The position numbers were made by a program, and so were the translations under genes. Shown here piece by piece: positions 13,098-23,396 of a stretch of DNA of 64,000 nt (its first letter is position 1; each line of letters opens with the position of its first letter). Source of the stretch: Narthecium ossifragum (lineage: Eukaryota > Streptophyta > Magnoliopsida > Dioscoreales > Nartheciaceae); NCBI GenBank assembly GCA_963920575.1, contig OY986975.1, forward strand, positions 4,017,961 to 4,081,960. Reading direction: 5' to 3'. The notes under the pieces are model-generated. The model searched no databases. It was not told the DNA's origin and was given only the letters and a program-made list of their open reading frames with translations.

Positions 13098-13586
13098 ACG
13101 ATTTGATAATGATGCCTCCGGAGGATGACTGAATCCAGAACAAACAATTACAAGCGTGTTTTAAAATACGCACCCTCAGCTAGCAAATATCAGATAAAGC
13201 AGTAGCAATAAATAAAAATAATCACATAGCAAAGTGTTGAACCACAAAGAGTAAAATCATCAGCAGGCTTTTACATATCAGAGATGTTAACAAGAAGACT
13301 TGTCATTCAAACGTATTGGATAATGTAAGAACAACTTTGTACATAAATCATACGAGGACTGAAACTAGTACATCAACAACATTAACAAGCATTTCCAACA
13401 TCATCATCGTTTAGAGTAATAGATATTCGCCTTTCATCTTTCAGATCTGAACCTTTTGATCAGATCAGTTTATTCATCGTACACTCTGCACATACAATCA
13501 GGTAAAAGGAAGGATTGTTGTATCATGAGGCAAGCACATAAATCAGCAAATGTAGGTTTATAAAGCACCAAAATCCTTCATCAATT
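13098..13586 (-). other. probable 3' UTR and downstream flank of the trypsin-fold gene
   Basis: AT-rich sequence immediately beyond the stop codon at 13587-13589 of the minus-strand gene. I see no reading frame or repeat. Part of it is probably transcribed as 3' UTR. Confidence 0.45.
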
Positions 13587-16411
13587 TTAGAACATCCATC
13601 TTGGGGAAGACTGGACATCTCTTTGTCGGGGTTTAATGGGCTGCTCTGAGCTGTTCCTCTTCTTCATTCTTGAAGAAACAGTTGGGCTGTAATACTCATG
13701 GCCCCTCTGAGGTGTCGCTTGTGAGCGTGTCTTCCTTACAGGAACCAAGCTATGTTGCTTCTGCAGGGTTCCCTTGCGTGGCAATGCATTTCTTTGGGTA
13801 GAAGTCCATCTGCTATAATTTACACAGCTCTGGCTTCTGCCGACTTGTTGAAAGTTGTTTTCTTTGGGACTTGGATAATTTCTGCTTTCCATAGTTTCAG
13901 CAGAGTACATGGTTTCCTCGTCACTGCTAAAACCATCCCCCTCATTCTGTAAACCTGATATCTCCACTGGAGATGAACTTGATTGCACCTCACTCTGACA
14001 ATCCTCTTGGCAAGAGTCAATCGGAACACTTGTATGATCAGATTCACACTTGGCTTGTAGCGTCTTCCCCAATGCATGGCCACCTTCTGCAGGTGTATTT
14101 CGAGATTCAGATTCTGTAAAATTATTAACATCGGCATTTGGAAGCAATTGTTTCAGAGGCAGTGGCAGAACAATAGATGTCAGATTTCTAGGAGGAAAAT
14201 TGATATCTAAGAGCTGAAGCGGAGTATATTCCTTCTTCCTTATGGGCCCAGAAGTCAATCTTGGGGATTCATAAATCTCTGGTGTTGGAATTCCCTGTTC
14301 ATGTGTAGACTGCAAATCGGCTAGTGGGTTTTCCTCATGGCTTATGTTTCCATTGGCTGAGCCACTGGATCTGGTCTGATATCTGGACTTTGAAACTATC
14401 TGCGTAGATAGAGATGAATAATCATCAACCCCCTCCGTGGACTTGAAAACCCGTCGTTGGGTAAAAGAAGCACACGAATGTTCACTCTTATGTCCAGCTG
14501 ACATCAACCGCATGAGAGGTAACTTAGGCTTGCTAAGTTCATCCAAGCTCCCTTCCCAATGTTGATGTAACCAGTCACATATAATAGGAATAGGAATTCC
14601 AAATTGCATGGAAGAGTCATGTTTCCACGACAGTGATGATGATGAGGAAGCAGACGAAGATTTTTCCGCGGGAGATGAAGCAAGTTTCATGGGATCGCAA
14701 ACCATGAAAGCAAGATTTCCTTGGTCATCAAAACCAGCAGACCCAGGGCACCATATCAGACCATCAGCTGAAAGTTTTATAAGGTTGTCAGTGGCTATCA
14801 CCACTTTTCCTTCACCAACCATCAGATCCCTTTTATCTGTGTGACCTAAAAGGTAAACTAGACTGCCCAGGTTAAGACTCGGATTGCAGCAGGTTTTTAA
14901 GTAATGAGGCTGCTGTGCCTGTGAGTTCGAGTCAGCATCCACAGTGTCAAGCCCCACAATTGTAAGGTCGAGAACAGAACTTGTCATAAAAAACCTGAAA
15001 CATAAATTGGGCAATGTAGAAGCATCGGAACTAAGAAATCTGCCTAAACTTAATAACAGCAAAATAAAAATTCAAGGTGGTCACTGGTAGCACGAAAAAT
15101 GAGCTCAGAAAGTGAGGAATATTCAATTTCATATATATTCTTAAACTGCAAAAGTAAATCATATTGAAGTGCAAGAAGCAAAGTCTAGATTACAGCTCTA
15201 TGATGAGCTATAAGATATGCTCTCCAGCGGTAGAGTATTCGAATCCTTTTTTATCGATGATGTCATTCATATCTTATAAAGCATAAACCAAGTCATCAAT
15301 GACACCAAAAGACAGTAACAGGTTGCCATTTCCAAACAGCTTTAATTTTCCACTACCCAGAACTGGTCCATTCTCACGTTAATACCGATAATTCCAAATG
15401 AAGAACTGCAAGAAATAGATGATGCTTGATGGTATGATGACAACTTATCCTGAAAAGACCACGGTAGACATCTAAATAGAGCAAAGATAGAAGAGCCCTA
15501 GGACCCTACCCATCAAAATAAGCATCAATTAGGTATTGGAGAAAACTCACTGGATATCCGCTACCTTCAGAACTCTAATCAACTAGAGGATTGCTGTTAC
15601 CATACATATCATGCACATACCAGCGAATCAGAATATTCAGTAAAATAAAAAATTGCCCAAATATCCCTTCAAGCAAGATGCAGATTCCATATAGACAGTT
15701 GATGCCCCGAGGCCATTTCTTGTAAAGAATTAAGAAAGTGATATAAGTGAAAGCAATGCTATGGAAATGACCTATCCAAATCGAACCCGTGCAACCAATG
15801 CAATCGCAAAAGCATTAACATCAATCTCCATGTCACTTTCAAACAATCAACAATGAAACATTCATCTGATCGCCAACCAATGATCAGCACTGATTCTTTT
15901 TTTTTTTTTCGTTCTCAGATTGACACAAACTCTAACTAGCCAAAAAATATGATGAATTTCTCATCCAATAATTAATCCACTGCCACATATATGATCCTGG
16001 AGTAAACAAAACAAATCAGATCTCTATCGGATACGATCACAAGAGAGATCAGCTAAAGAGCAGCATAGAAATGCAGCAAAAGCCACGATTTTTTACAGCG
16101 AACAGACCGGAAAAACTAAGAAAAACTCCATCTTTGCAACCTACATCGTCACCAAAAGGTTGAACCAGGAAACAAGACAATGACCAACAAAACTACGATC
16201 TAAACACTAGGGTTTCAAGAGACCTGTGCGGGACGAGGCGAGCCTGGACCCGGCCGTGGTGGAGAAGGACCTCGGCGGCCTCCGCGGCGGCCAAGGAGGG
16301 AACATTGGTGTGCGTGGTGAGCAGCAGCCCCCGGTTGATGAGGAACCCCGTCCCCACGCCGCCGCCTCCTCCCACCCCGGCGGCGGCGCCACCGCCGGAG
16401 ATGGAAGCCAT
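13587..16411 (-). CDS. trypsin-fold (Deg/Trypsin_2-like) plant protein with long disordered tail, two exons, about 531 aa
   Basis: Exon 1 is 16411-16224 and exon 2 is 14994-13587. The donor is CACAG/GTCTCT, the acceptor is TTTCAG/G, and the split codon makes Arg63. The N-terminal 150 residues look like a chymotrypsin-fold peptidase: GTGFLINRGLLLTTH gives His34, SSVLDLTIVGLD gives Asp72, and CPGSAGF gives Ser148. GSAG replaces the usual G(D/N)SGG. The remaining roughly 380 residues are Ser/Gln/Arg-rich and probably disordered, ending RWMF. This matches an uncharacterised plant 'trypsin-like' family; activity is not proven. Start: the Gly-rich ATG at 16411 is preferred. An in-frame ATG at 16510 would add 33 residues without domain similarity. 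Intron 1 is 1,229 bp. Exon 1 is far more GC-rich than exon 2. Confidence 0.8.
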
Positions 16412-16760
16412 TGCCGGTCCCTTACCAGCATAGATGCCCCCCTTCACCCTCTCCGTCCTCCCTACCCCGGCACAGAGGCACCACCCCGCTCCCTCCCTCC
16501 ACACCCCCATTATCTCCAACCACCCACTCTAAAGGTCCTCTCTTTCTCTCTCTGGAGCTGGTTCTTCTCCAATGCAGAAGCCCTAGCGCGCCACCATCGG
16601 AGGACCTCCCGAGACGAGTCGTGACTCGGCGGCGACTCGGCCGGCGCTTCTCCGAGTTGGGTCGATGGACGGACGGATGGATAGATCGAAGTGGAGCTTC
16701 TCTACTATAGAGTTTCCCGGAAATATAAGTGCGAGGGGTGTCCAAGTAAATAAAATATAA
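16412..16760 (-). promoter_or_regulatory. 5' UTR and promoter region of the trypsin-fold gene
   Basis: GC-rich and CT-rich leader-like DNA precedes the ATG on the minus strand. A TATA-like CTTATATTTCC (minus strand, about 16714-16724) lies some 300 bases upstream of the ATG, giving a plausible start of transcription near 16690. Long open frames here on both strands reflect base composition rather than genes. Confidence 0.4.
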
Positions 16761-17589
16761 GCAGGGGGCTTTTTGATAATGGTCTCATTAATTAACTTTT
16801 TTATTACATACCTAACAAATTAAATGATTAACTGATGTTGTAGAGCGCATATAATATGTATAAATAGGGTTTTATTGATTATTGGTGTATAAATGGGTTT
16901 GATTTAAGTGATTATTTTTATATTTTCTTATTTTTTAGTCCTATTTCATGAGCAAAAATTATGCTAAATATCATATTTCACTCTACAATCCTGGCAATAT
17001 CACATTTACATAATGAAATGTGATATTTAACGATTTCAGTAAATTCTTATAACTTGAAATCTAAACGTTAGAGTGGATTTTACTGGATTTTGTTTGTTAC
17101 CTCTACATTAAAGAGTTTTGCAAGGATGAGGTGGGGGTGGGAAAGTAATGCACATTTATAATGGAATGCAGCAAAAAAAAGAGGCATAAATGTGAGGAAA
17201 GATCACATGAAGAACTTTTGAATGGAGTCATGGGTGGGGTTGGGGGGTGGGTGATTAGTGAAGGGGGGAAGCATGTGAGGTTGGTAGCTAGCTGGTATGG
17301 CATGGAGGTTTTCAGCTTAAATGAGCTTGCAGGATTTTTTTTTTTTTTTTTTAAACATTCTTCTTTTATGTTTCTTTTCTCCTCGCAATGTGACAGATTC
17401 GATTTTCTTCGACAACGAGAAAAAAAACCTTAATGTTTGTGTTTGATGATCATATGCTTCTTGCACTTTATATTTTGAGTTAATTGGTATTTAGGCTTCT
17501 GAGAAGGGAATATTTGTTCAAAATATCGGATACCTTTTTCTTAAGGCATTTAAGCCATATACCTTTTTTAGTACTAAAATGTCCTTTCA
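16761..17589. other. AT-rich intergenic DNA with T18 tract
   Basis: No gene seen. An uninterrupted run of 18 T lies at 17335-17352. The sequence CACATTTA/TAATGAAATGTG around 16995-17025 is a loose inverted repeat. Nothing else is bounded. Confidence 0.45.
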
Positions 17590-18530
17590 AGATTCCCAAC
17601 ATATCTTCTTTTCTCAGTAACTGTTCGTATTACCAGTGAAAAGTAACTACCAAAAAATCTGAAAAGTAACTACCAATGGAAAGTAAGTTTCTTTCCAGAT
17701 TAAACCAATGGAAAGTAACTAGTCCAAATTAACTTGAGTCTCAATGATGAAATCGTAGAAAGTTTGTGAGTTACTTTCCACCAAATTGTCAATAGTTACT
17801 TTCCCCCATTATCCAGCATTGTGAAAAGTAACTGCCACTTATTTTTCATTAATTGCAATCACTGGTTACTTTCCATTAGTTGCAATCACTAGTTACTTTC
17901 CAGTAGTTGCAATCACTAGTTACTTTTCATTAGTGGCAATCACTAGTTATTTTCCGCTAGTTACTTGCCGTCGTGACACACATTAAGAACTCAATATACT
18001 TTTCACAAATCGTGGTAAATTACTTTTCACAATACTAATATATGAAATATGGAAAATAACTTGTAATTATTATGGAAAGTAATTCAAGTTACTTTTCATT
18101 AGTTTAATTCGAAAAGTAACTCTCAAATTACTTTCCAAGATTTCATCATTGAGAACTCAAGCTACTTCCCACAAAATCATGATAAGTTATTTTCCATAAT
18201 TCAGATATTGGTACCGTGGCAAGTAACTTAACACAATTACGCAAGTAACTTGAGCTCTCGATGATGTAATCGTGGATTTCCAGATAAAACCAATGGGAAG
18301 TAGCTTGATTTCCTTTCTAAGTTGAGTTGCTTTCCACAATTGTTACGTCACTTTTCACATGCATTACAAGTTACTTTTCAAAATCTAGATGTTAGTATTG
18401 TGGAAAGTAACTTACAAAGTTTGTGGAGAGTAACTTGAGTCAAAATTTAGTCAAAACAAATTGAGAAACATTTGTAAAAAATTTGATTGCCAATTGGGAA
18501 AAGTAACTAGCGGGAGACATAATTTACTTT
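17590..18530. repeat. dense bidirectional array of AGTTACTTTCC-like motifs
   Basis: The 7-mer AGTTACT or its complement AGTAACT occurs about 19 times in some 930 bp. A dozen one-base variants also occur, usually extended to AGTTACTTTCCA or TGGAAAGTAACT. Orientation switches irregularly. Between about 17852 and 17970 four copies form a near-27-bp tandem (TTGCAATCACTAGTTACTTT type). Elsewhere spacing is irregular, so this is not a simple satellite. Such dispersed short motifs in both orientations resemble transposase-binding subterminal arrays of CACTA-type elements, but I found no CACTA ends. That interpretation is inference. Confidence 0.75.
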
Positions 18531-18597
18531 TCAAAAATCAAAACAAAAAAGAAAAAAAAGAAAATAAATATGGGAAGGGAGGAGACAGCGGAATGAC

Positions 18598-18950
18598 GCC
18601 TCCTCCCCCGATTGATCGGTCGATCGCTGAAGCCGGATCGGCGACGGGGAGACCGGATAAGTGACGGGTTAGCCAGATCGGCGACGTGGGAGCACGAATC
18701 GGCAACGTGGGGACCGGATCAGCGGCGGGGAGACCGGATCGACGGAGGGGGAGACCGGATCGGCGACGGGGTAGCCGGATCGGCGACGTGGGGACCGGAT
18801 CAACGGAGGGGGAGACCGGATCGGCGACGGGGTAGCCGGATCGGCGACGTGGGACCAGGGATCGGCGACGGGGGACCGGATCGGCGACGGGGAGACTGGA
18901 TCGGCTGAGGGGGAGACCGGATCAGTGACGGGGAAGCCGAGATCGGCGAC
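18598..18950. repeat. GC-rich minisatellite of GACCGGATCGGCGACG-type units
   Basis: The words GGATCGGCGACG, GACCGGATC and GTAGCCGGATCGG recur with units of roughly 20-27 bp. A longer perfect block (about 60 bp, around GAGACCGGATCGGCGACG) is repeated near 18740 and 18805. The composition is strikingly GC-rich against the AT-rich array to its left. Apparent open frames here are a by-product of the repeat. Confidence 0.8.
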
Positions 18951-18974
18951 GGGGGGGGGGGGGGGGGGGGGGGG
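18951..18974. repeat. poly(G) run of 24
   Basis: Twenty-four uninterrupted G close the GC-rich minisatellite. Its length may be an assembly or sequencing artefact. If real, it could form a G-quadruplex on this strand. Confidence 0.9.
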
Positions 18975-19440
18975 TGATTATAGGGGCATTTGCATCCCAT
19001 AGGGGATTATAGGCCCCTATATCAAAATTTGTTTTAGACCTATTGCCGAACCATATTTTTTTTCAGCCCCTATTGACCATTCTCCCTTATATTTTTCTAT
19101 CTTTTATTTTGTTATTTTTTTATATAATATATAATCTTTGACTCTGGCTTAGATGGGTAAATAATGTTGGGGATTCTGGGGTGGGTTCTAGCGATGCCAG
19201 AGATGCGCCAGATACGACGGGATATCACAGCGGAAGAGATACAACCAAACCACAAACAAAGAAAAATAGTAGAGACAAGAGATTTACGTGGAAAACCTCC
19301 CAGCAACAACTAGAAAGGAAAAACCACGGACGACGGAGTAAGTCATCACTATGAGGGAGATATTACAAAGCCCTAACACTAGCAGAGAAAAACGTGAATC
19401 AGGTTATGTGAAAAACGTGAATCAAACATAATAACAAAAA
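18975..19440 (-). mobile_element. possible LTR fragment of a Copia-like retrotransposon
   Basis: From about 19165 to 19440 the sequence has features common in reverse-oriented Copia LTRs: GAGATTTACGTGGAAAACC followed by a stretch containing AAAACCACGGACGACGGAG. The same TTTACGTGG(T/A)... phrase occurs in the LTRs of the Copia element near 54.4 and 59.7 kb. No TG/CA termini or target duplication could be fixed. The first 190 bases are AT-rich with nothing recognised. Confidence 0.35.
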
Positions 19441-19449
19441 AAGAAATAA

Positions 19450-19978
19450 GTGGAGGTTTTGGCATGTAGAATTCGTCATCTCTCCGTGGAGTTCATATTA
19501 AAGCCTAAGAAGATAACAGTGCAGCAAGATACGCAAGGTAAGATCATTCAAGTTGATGTTGCATTTGATGGTGTTTCTGGTACTTCAGCGATTTCTGCGG
19601 TATATGGATCGGATGAGGATAACATGGAATGGGTGTAGACCATTTCAGGCACCCAGAATTCTTTGTGCTGAATTAGGGGCAGTGGATTTGGCCCTTAAAT
19701 ACTCTAAACAATATGGATGTCATAGATTGTTTATTGAGTCTGATTCGCGGACAACGGTTAACGTTATTAATGGATTAAGTGTCTGGCCAAGGGAAGCTGA
19801 GGTCATGGCAAAGAGTATATGGTTTGAAATTTTACCTTTTCGTTCCGTCCTTGTAGTGCACATCCCTCGGTTTTCTAATGTTAGAGCCGACGATGTGGCG
19901 AGATGGTGTCATCGCTCCGGCAACCTTTTCTGGTGGGTTTCGGATGATGGAATTGTAATTTTGAATAACCTAATGTAA
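19450..19978 (+). pseudogene. LINE RNase H domain relic
   Basis: Two overlapping frames together read as the plant-type RNase H domain found at the C terminus of many plant LINE reverse transcriptases. The first frame (to 19638) ends after an IIQVDVAFDG-type strand with its active-site-like Asp. The second (19553-19978) gives ELGAVDLALKYS, LFIESDSRTTVNVI and HIPRFSNVRADDVAR, the expected Glu, Asp and late Asp segments. A frameshift near 19630 joins them. The end is followed by A-rich sequence (20008-20015 and 20030-20038), as expected for a LINE 3' end. It is a truncated, inactive copy. Confidence 0.7.
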
Positions 19979-20139
19979 GAAATCTAGCCCGTTGTGGCTC
20001 AACTCATCAAAAAAAAGAACAAACAATAGAAAAAAAAAGTTTGGTGGGAATTTTCTAAACTTCTCTTTAGATTGGAAAATTCGATGACAAACTACTCGAT
20101 TTGTAGCTAGAGATCTCATTGAAATTTTTGACAAAGTTT

Positions 20140-20455
20140 CACCTTCTAAAAAATGCATTCCTCAACAACTCTAGTAACGATGTAAATGATGCATTGCTCC
20201 ATCCATTAAGACCTTAATGAGAAAGAATGGCATGGTAAATGAAAGCTTACTGAACTTCGAGCCGAACGCAACTAGGAAAACTAATAAGATGTGATGTGCA
20301 TTTTGCACACTCGACGTGCCCGCCTTTGTGGCCCCAGGTTGTTCAACAATCTGACACATCATTTTCATTAGGCCTCACTTAATAATTTGTTTTAAACTAC
20401 CACTGAAGTTCACATATGTTTTTGAAAACAATTCACTGATTAAAACTTCAATGTG
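20140..20455 (+). repeat. direct repeat, left copy
   Basis: About 300 bp running from roughly AACTCTAGTAACGATGTAAA to GATTAAAACTTC reappears, diverged, at 22130-22445 in the same orientation. Shared landmarks include GATGCATTGCTCCATC, GCTTACTGAACTT and TTAGGCCTCACTT. The copies stand on either side of a gap and a decayed retroelement polyprotein, so they could be its LTRs or two copies of an unrelated dispersed repeat. Confidence 0.7.
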
Positions 20456-20469
20456 AGATGATCGCTATT

Positions 20470-20567
20470 ACCAGGGCATGCAGGACGCTCACGCTCGGAG
20501 AGTTAGGGATCTTGTCGTCGAATCAGATTCATTGGATGCGATTCGAATCCCGAATAGGGCTCGGATG
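20470..20567 (+). pseudogene. short LINE RNase H fragment cut by the assembly gap
   Basis: The frame from 20478 reads MQDAHARRVRDLVVESDSLD before running into the run of N. ALR-x(n)-VVESDSL is the central segment of LINE RNase H domains, so this is probably the edge of another copy. Too little remains to say more. Confidence 0.45.
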
Positions 20568-20767
20568 NNNNNNNNNNNNNNNNNNNNNNNNNNNNNNNNN
20601 NNNNNNNNNNNNNNNNNNNNNNNNNNNNNNNNNNNNNNNNNNNNNNNNNNNNNNNNNNNNNNNNNNNNNNNNNNNNNNNNNNNNNNNNNNNNNNNNNNNN
20701 NNNNNNNNNNNNNNNNNNNNNNNNNNNNNNNNNNNNNNNNNNNNNNNNNNNNNNNNNNNNNNNNNNN
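20568..20767. other. assembly gap (200 N)
   Basis: Exactly 200 N, which suggests a gap of unknown true size. Any reading frame drawn across it is meaningless. Confidence 0.99.
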
Positions 20768-21655
20768 TAATCGTCAATATAGAAACAGAAGATATGTGTT
20801 ATTTTGACAATATCAAGAAATTACGGTAAAACTATTTGGATAATCTCCATTACCATACTTCAGTTTATAAACCAAGAAAATGGATGGAATCTCTTTTACC
20901 ACAAATAAACGTATATTTTGAACATTTTTATAAAAAATTAGATGAGTGAAAACCACCTACTTATAGTAAGTGCATTGTCAAAAATATTTTGACACCCAAA
21001 AATTGGAGATTTAGTTCTCATAGACCTCTCCCTTTTAAAATTAAGGGGACCTATAATTTTAATTATTGGGATTATAAAGATGCATTTTATTTATTATTAT
21101 TATGTGAAAATGATAATCAAAAGCATACTTGGTTTTTCAAAATATGCCCTGAGATCCTTCATAAGGATATTCCCATATGGATTTATAACTGGTTGTACAA
21201 ATATGGTGTCGAGTTAGAAATACTGCCAACTCCAATTGGTGAGCTTTATGACAAATGGGTAGAAACCCATCCTATTCTTCATCTCAAAAAGGAAGATGAG
21301 ATTTTGGAAGGGATGTATCCACTCTACTTCTTCACAGAAATAGAAATCCCTTGGATATGAAAATGGATATGTGGCTCTAGCACAGATGATCTCTATCTCC
21401 CTTGCCTCAAGCGGAGATATCAAATTAAATAGTGGAAAGCTCTTGATGTAAATACTAAGGTCTCTAAATTAAAAGAAATTATTCGAAGGAATGAAAGTGT
21501 CCTGAATCATAATATGGTTCGAGAAGTTTCAGAAGAAAACCATATGACTCAAATTAAATGAGCCTTTGAGAGAAAATTCCCTCAAGCTTCTGAAGAAGAA
21601 ATTATGCAAAAATGTTATGAATATTTGAAAAATTAAATTACTAGCATTTTTATAT
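20768..21655 (+). pseudogene. decayed retroelement or endogenous pararetrovirus-like polyprotein fragment
   Basis: An almost continuous frame (best at 20989-21360) has TPKNWRFSS, YNFNYWDYKDAFY, HTWFFKICPEI and FFTEIEIPWI. It continues through in-frame stops at 21358 (TGA where Trp is expected), 21428 and 21559, to about 21635. Another stop lies near 20946. This Trp/Tyr-rich region resembles the N-terminal part of polyproteins in plant reverse-transcribing elements (gypsy-like or endogenous caulimovirid). I cannot decide which, because no reverse transcriptase or protease is present. It cannot encode a functional product. The left part is lost in the gap. Confidence 0.5.
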
Positions 21656-21669
21656 TCTCATTCAGTAGA

Positions 21670-21813
21670 ATGTCTACTGGATCTAAAGATATCGTGCAAG
21701 ATACCCAAGATCCGTATGCCATGGATAAGGAAGATCGAGAGACATTATGGGACAGAGTAGTAGCCAGCATGGTTTGTGGTCGAGGACGATCTAGTGGAGC
21801 ATCAACCAGTTAA
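21670..21813 (+). CDS. small 47-codon frame downstream of the polyprotein relic
   Basis: ATG at 21670 to TAA at 21811. It starts MSTGSKDIVQDTQDPYAMDK and ends in a short Gly/Arg/Ser-rich segment. It follows the relic's last frame by only about 35 bases and probably belongs to the same element, as the start of a following reading frame. No domain is recognisable. It may equally be chance. Confidence 0.25.
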   Translation: MSTGSKDIVQDTQDPYAMDKEDRETLWDRVVASMVCGRGRSSGASTS

Positions 21814-22129
21814 AGCACAATGATGCGAACAGGAAGAATCTTCCTATTTGAGGTGACATAAATTGAAGCCACTTGGACGACCACCATCCATCCAGCACAC
21901 ACAATGGTGAACTCCTCACCAGAATTCAACAAAGAAAGAAAGAATTTTCTTTGAAGGGTGATGTGATGTAAAGGAAGAATCTCTTTATAAAGAATGTTAT
22001 GCAATTGCATCTTCTTCTAATAGAACATATAATCATCCATGCATACATTAATTTTTTTTGTAATCAAGGCCGAAGGTCCTTATAATAGATCAAATCTCAT
22101 GGAAATGTTTTCACAGTGTTAGGGCTTCT
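21814..22129. other. spacer, probable tail of the retroelement relic
   Basis: Broken frames continue at low quality (stops every 10-20 codons), suggesting more of the same decayed element. Nothing can be assigned. Confidence 0.35.
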
Positions 22130-22445
22130 GAAAACACCTCCTTAAATAATTCTAATAATTCTAGTAATGATGTAAACGATGCATTGCTCCATCTATTAAA
22201 GCACTTCATGATAAAAGAATCATATGATAAAGTGAGAGCTTACTGAACTTTGAGCCTATCGCAACTAAGAAAAATTATAAATTGTGATGGCATTCATCAC
22301 ACTTGACCTAGCCGCCTTTTTGGTGCCTAGATGGTTCAAGGGTCTGTTAAGCCACATCATCTATATTAGGCCTCACTTCATAATTTGTTTAACTACTACC
22401 ACTAAAGTCCATTTTTTTTAAACAATTCATCGATTAAAATTTCTA
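22130..22445 (+). repeat. direct repeat, right copy
   Basis: Diverged second copy of 20140-20455 in the same orientation, about 2 kb to the right. By eye most positions agree, but several small insertions and deletions separate the copies, so they are old. Confidence 0.7.
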
Positions 22446-22838
22446 TAGATTTTTGAATCATACGAGGGAAAATAATTTCATGAGCCTACTCTTATTGGCG
22501 TAGCCTGCCACAACACAGCACGAATTGTGTGCCACATTGGAAGTCATGTCAAGTGTGCATAATAACGCATGTGTGAATCCTTTAGTCCCGTTTGGTTTGG
22601 GAATAGAAAATATGAGGATAAGTGGGGATAAGAGATTTTGATGATAAATGGAAAAAATTGGGATAATTGATTTTGGACTTAGAGTAATTGAGGATAATAA
22701 GTAATAATTGAAAAATATGGTAACTCATTGATGATTGTTTAGAGATAAAGGGAGATAAAAGGATTTTAGATAGAAAAAGTTGTGATAATGAGTGAGCACA
22801 AAGATAGTTATTTTTGAGAATCGGGATAAATAAATAAG
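22446..22838. other. spacer with MITE-like DNA
   Basis: From 22588 the sequence CCCGTTTGGTTTGGGAATAG starts an AGGATAA/GGGATAA-rich stretch to about 22835. The CCCGTTTGGTTTGGGA phrase is typical of MITE ends, but I did not find a matching inverted end, so it is left unclassified. Confidence 0.4.
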
Positions 22839-23396
22839 GGTAAATTACGGTTTTAGGCCATGTGGTTTTCACCATGTTTCATTTTGGGCCATGTGGTTTA
22901 AAATCTTTCAAACAAGTCCTTATGGCTTTGTTTTTGTAACACTTAAGGCCCTCAGGCCAACACCGTTAACCCCATTTGACGGCAAATGAGTCACGTGACA
23001 TCACGTAATCTAGATTTGGGCCATGTGGTTTTCACTATGTTTCATTTTGAGCCATGTGGTTTAAAATCTTTCAAACAAGGCCATATGATTTTGTTTTTGT
23101 AACTCTTAAGGCCCTCAGGCCGACGTCGTTAACCCCACTTGACGGCAGATGAGTCACGTAACATCACGTAACCCAAACGGAAGGTATGTTGTTGCTTCGT
23201 CCTCCTTTTTTCACCATATTTGCCGTCAAGTGGGGTTAACGGCGTCGGCCTGAGGGCCTTAAGCGTTACAAAAACAAAACCATAGGGCTTTGTTTGAAAG
23301 ACTTTAAACCACATGGCCCAAATCCATAATTTAGCCAGGTCACGTGATGTTACGTGGCTCATTTGCCGTTAAGTGGGGTTAACGGCGTCGGCCTAA

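Noticed and set aside
12437..13173. Minus-strand frames of 196 and 153 codons in the MITE-like element
   Set aside because: Antisense shadow of the MAU2 fragment and GC-rich filler; residues are compositionally biased.
15188..15250. tRNA-like phrase (AGCGGTAGAGTATTCGAATCC)
   Set aside because: Lacks a matching acceptor stem and proper arms; looks like chance within intron 1 of the trypsin-fold gene.
16207..16745. Several overlapping 70-130-codon frames at the trypsin gene start
   Set aside because: They overlap the supported exon 1 in other frames or on the other strand, and arise from high GC content.
18612..18908. 98-codon frame with repeating DRRRGDRIG-like units
   Set aside because: Direct translation of the GC-rich minisatellite; no start context or domain.
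20458..20829. Frames running through the N block
   Set aside because: They cross 200 unknown bases, so their continuity is an artefact.
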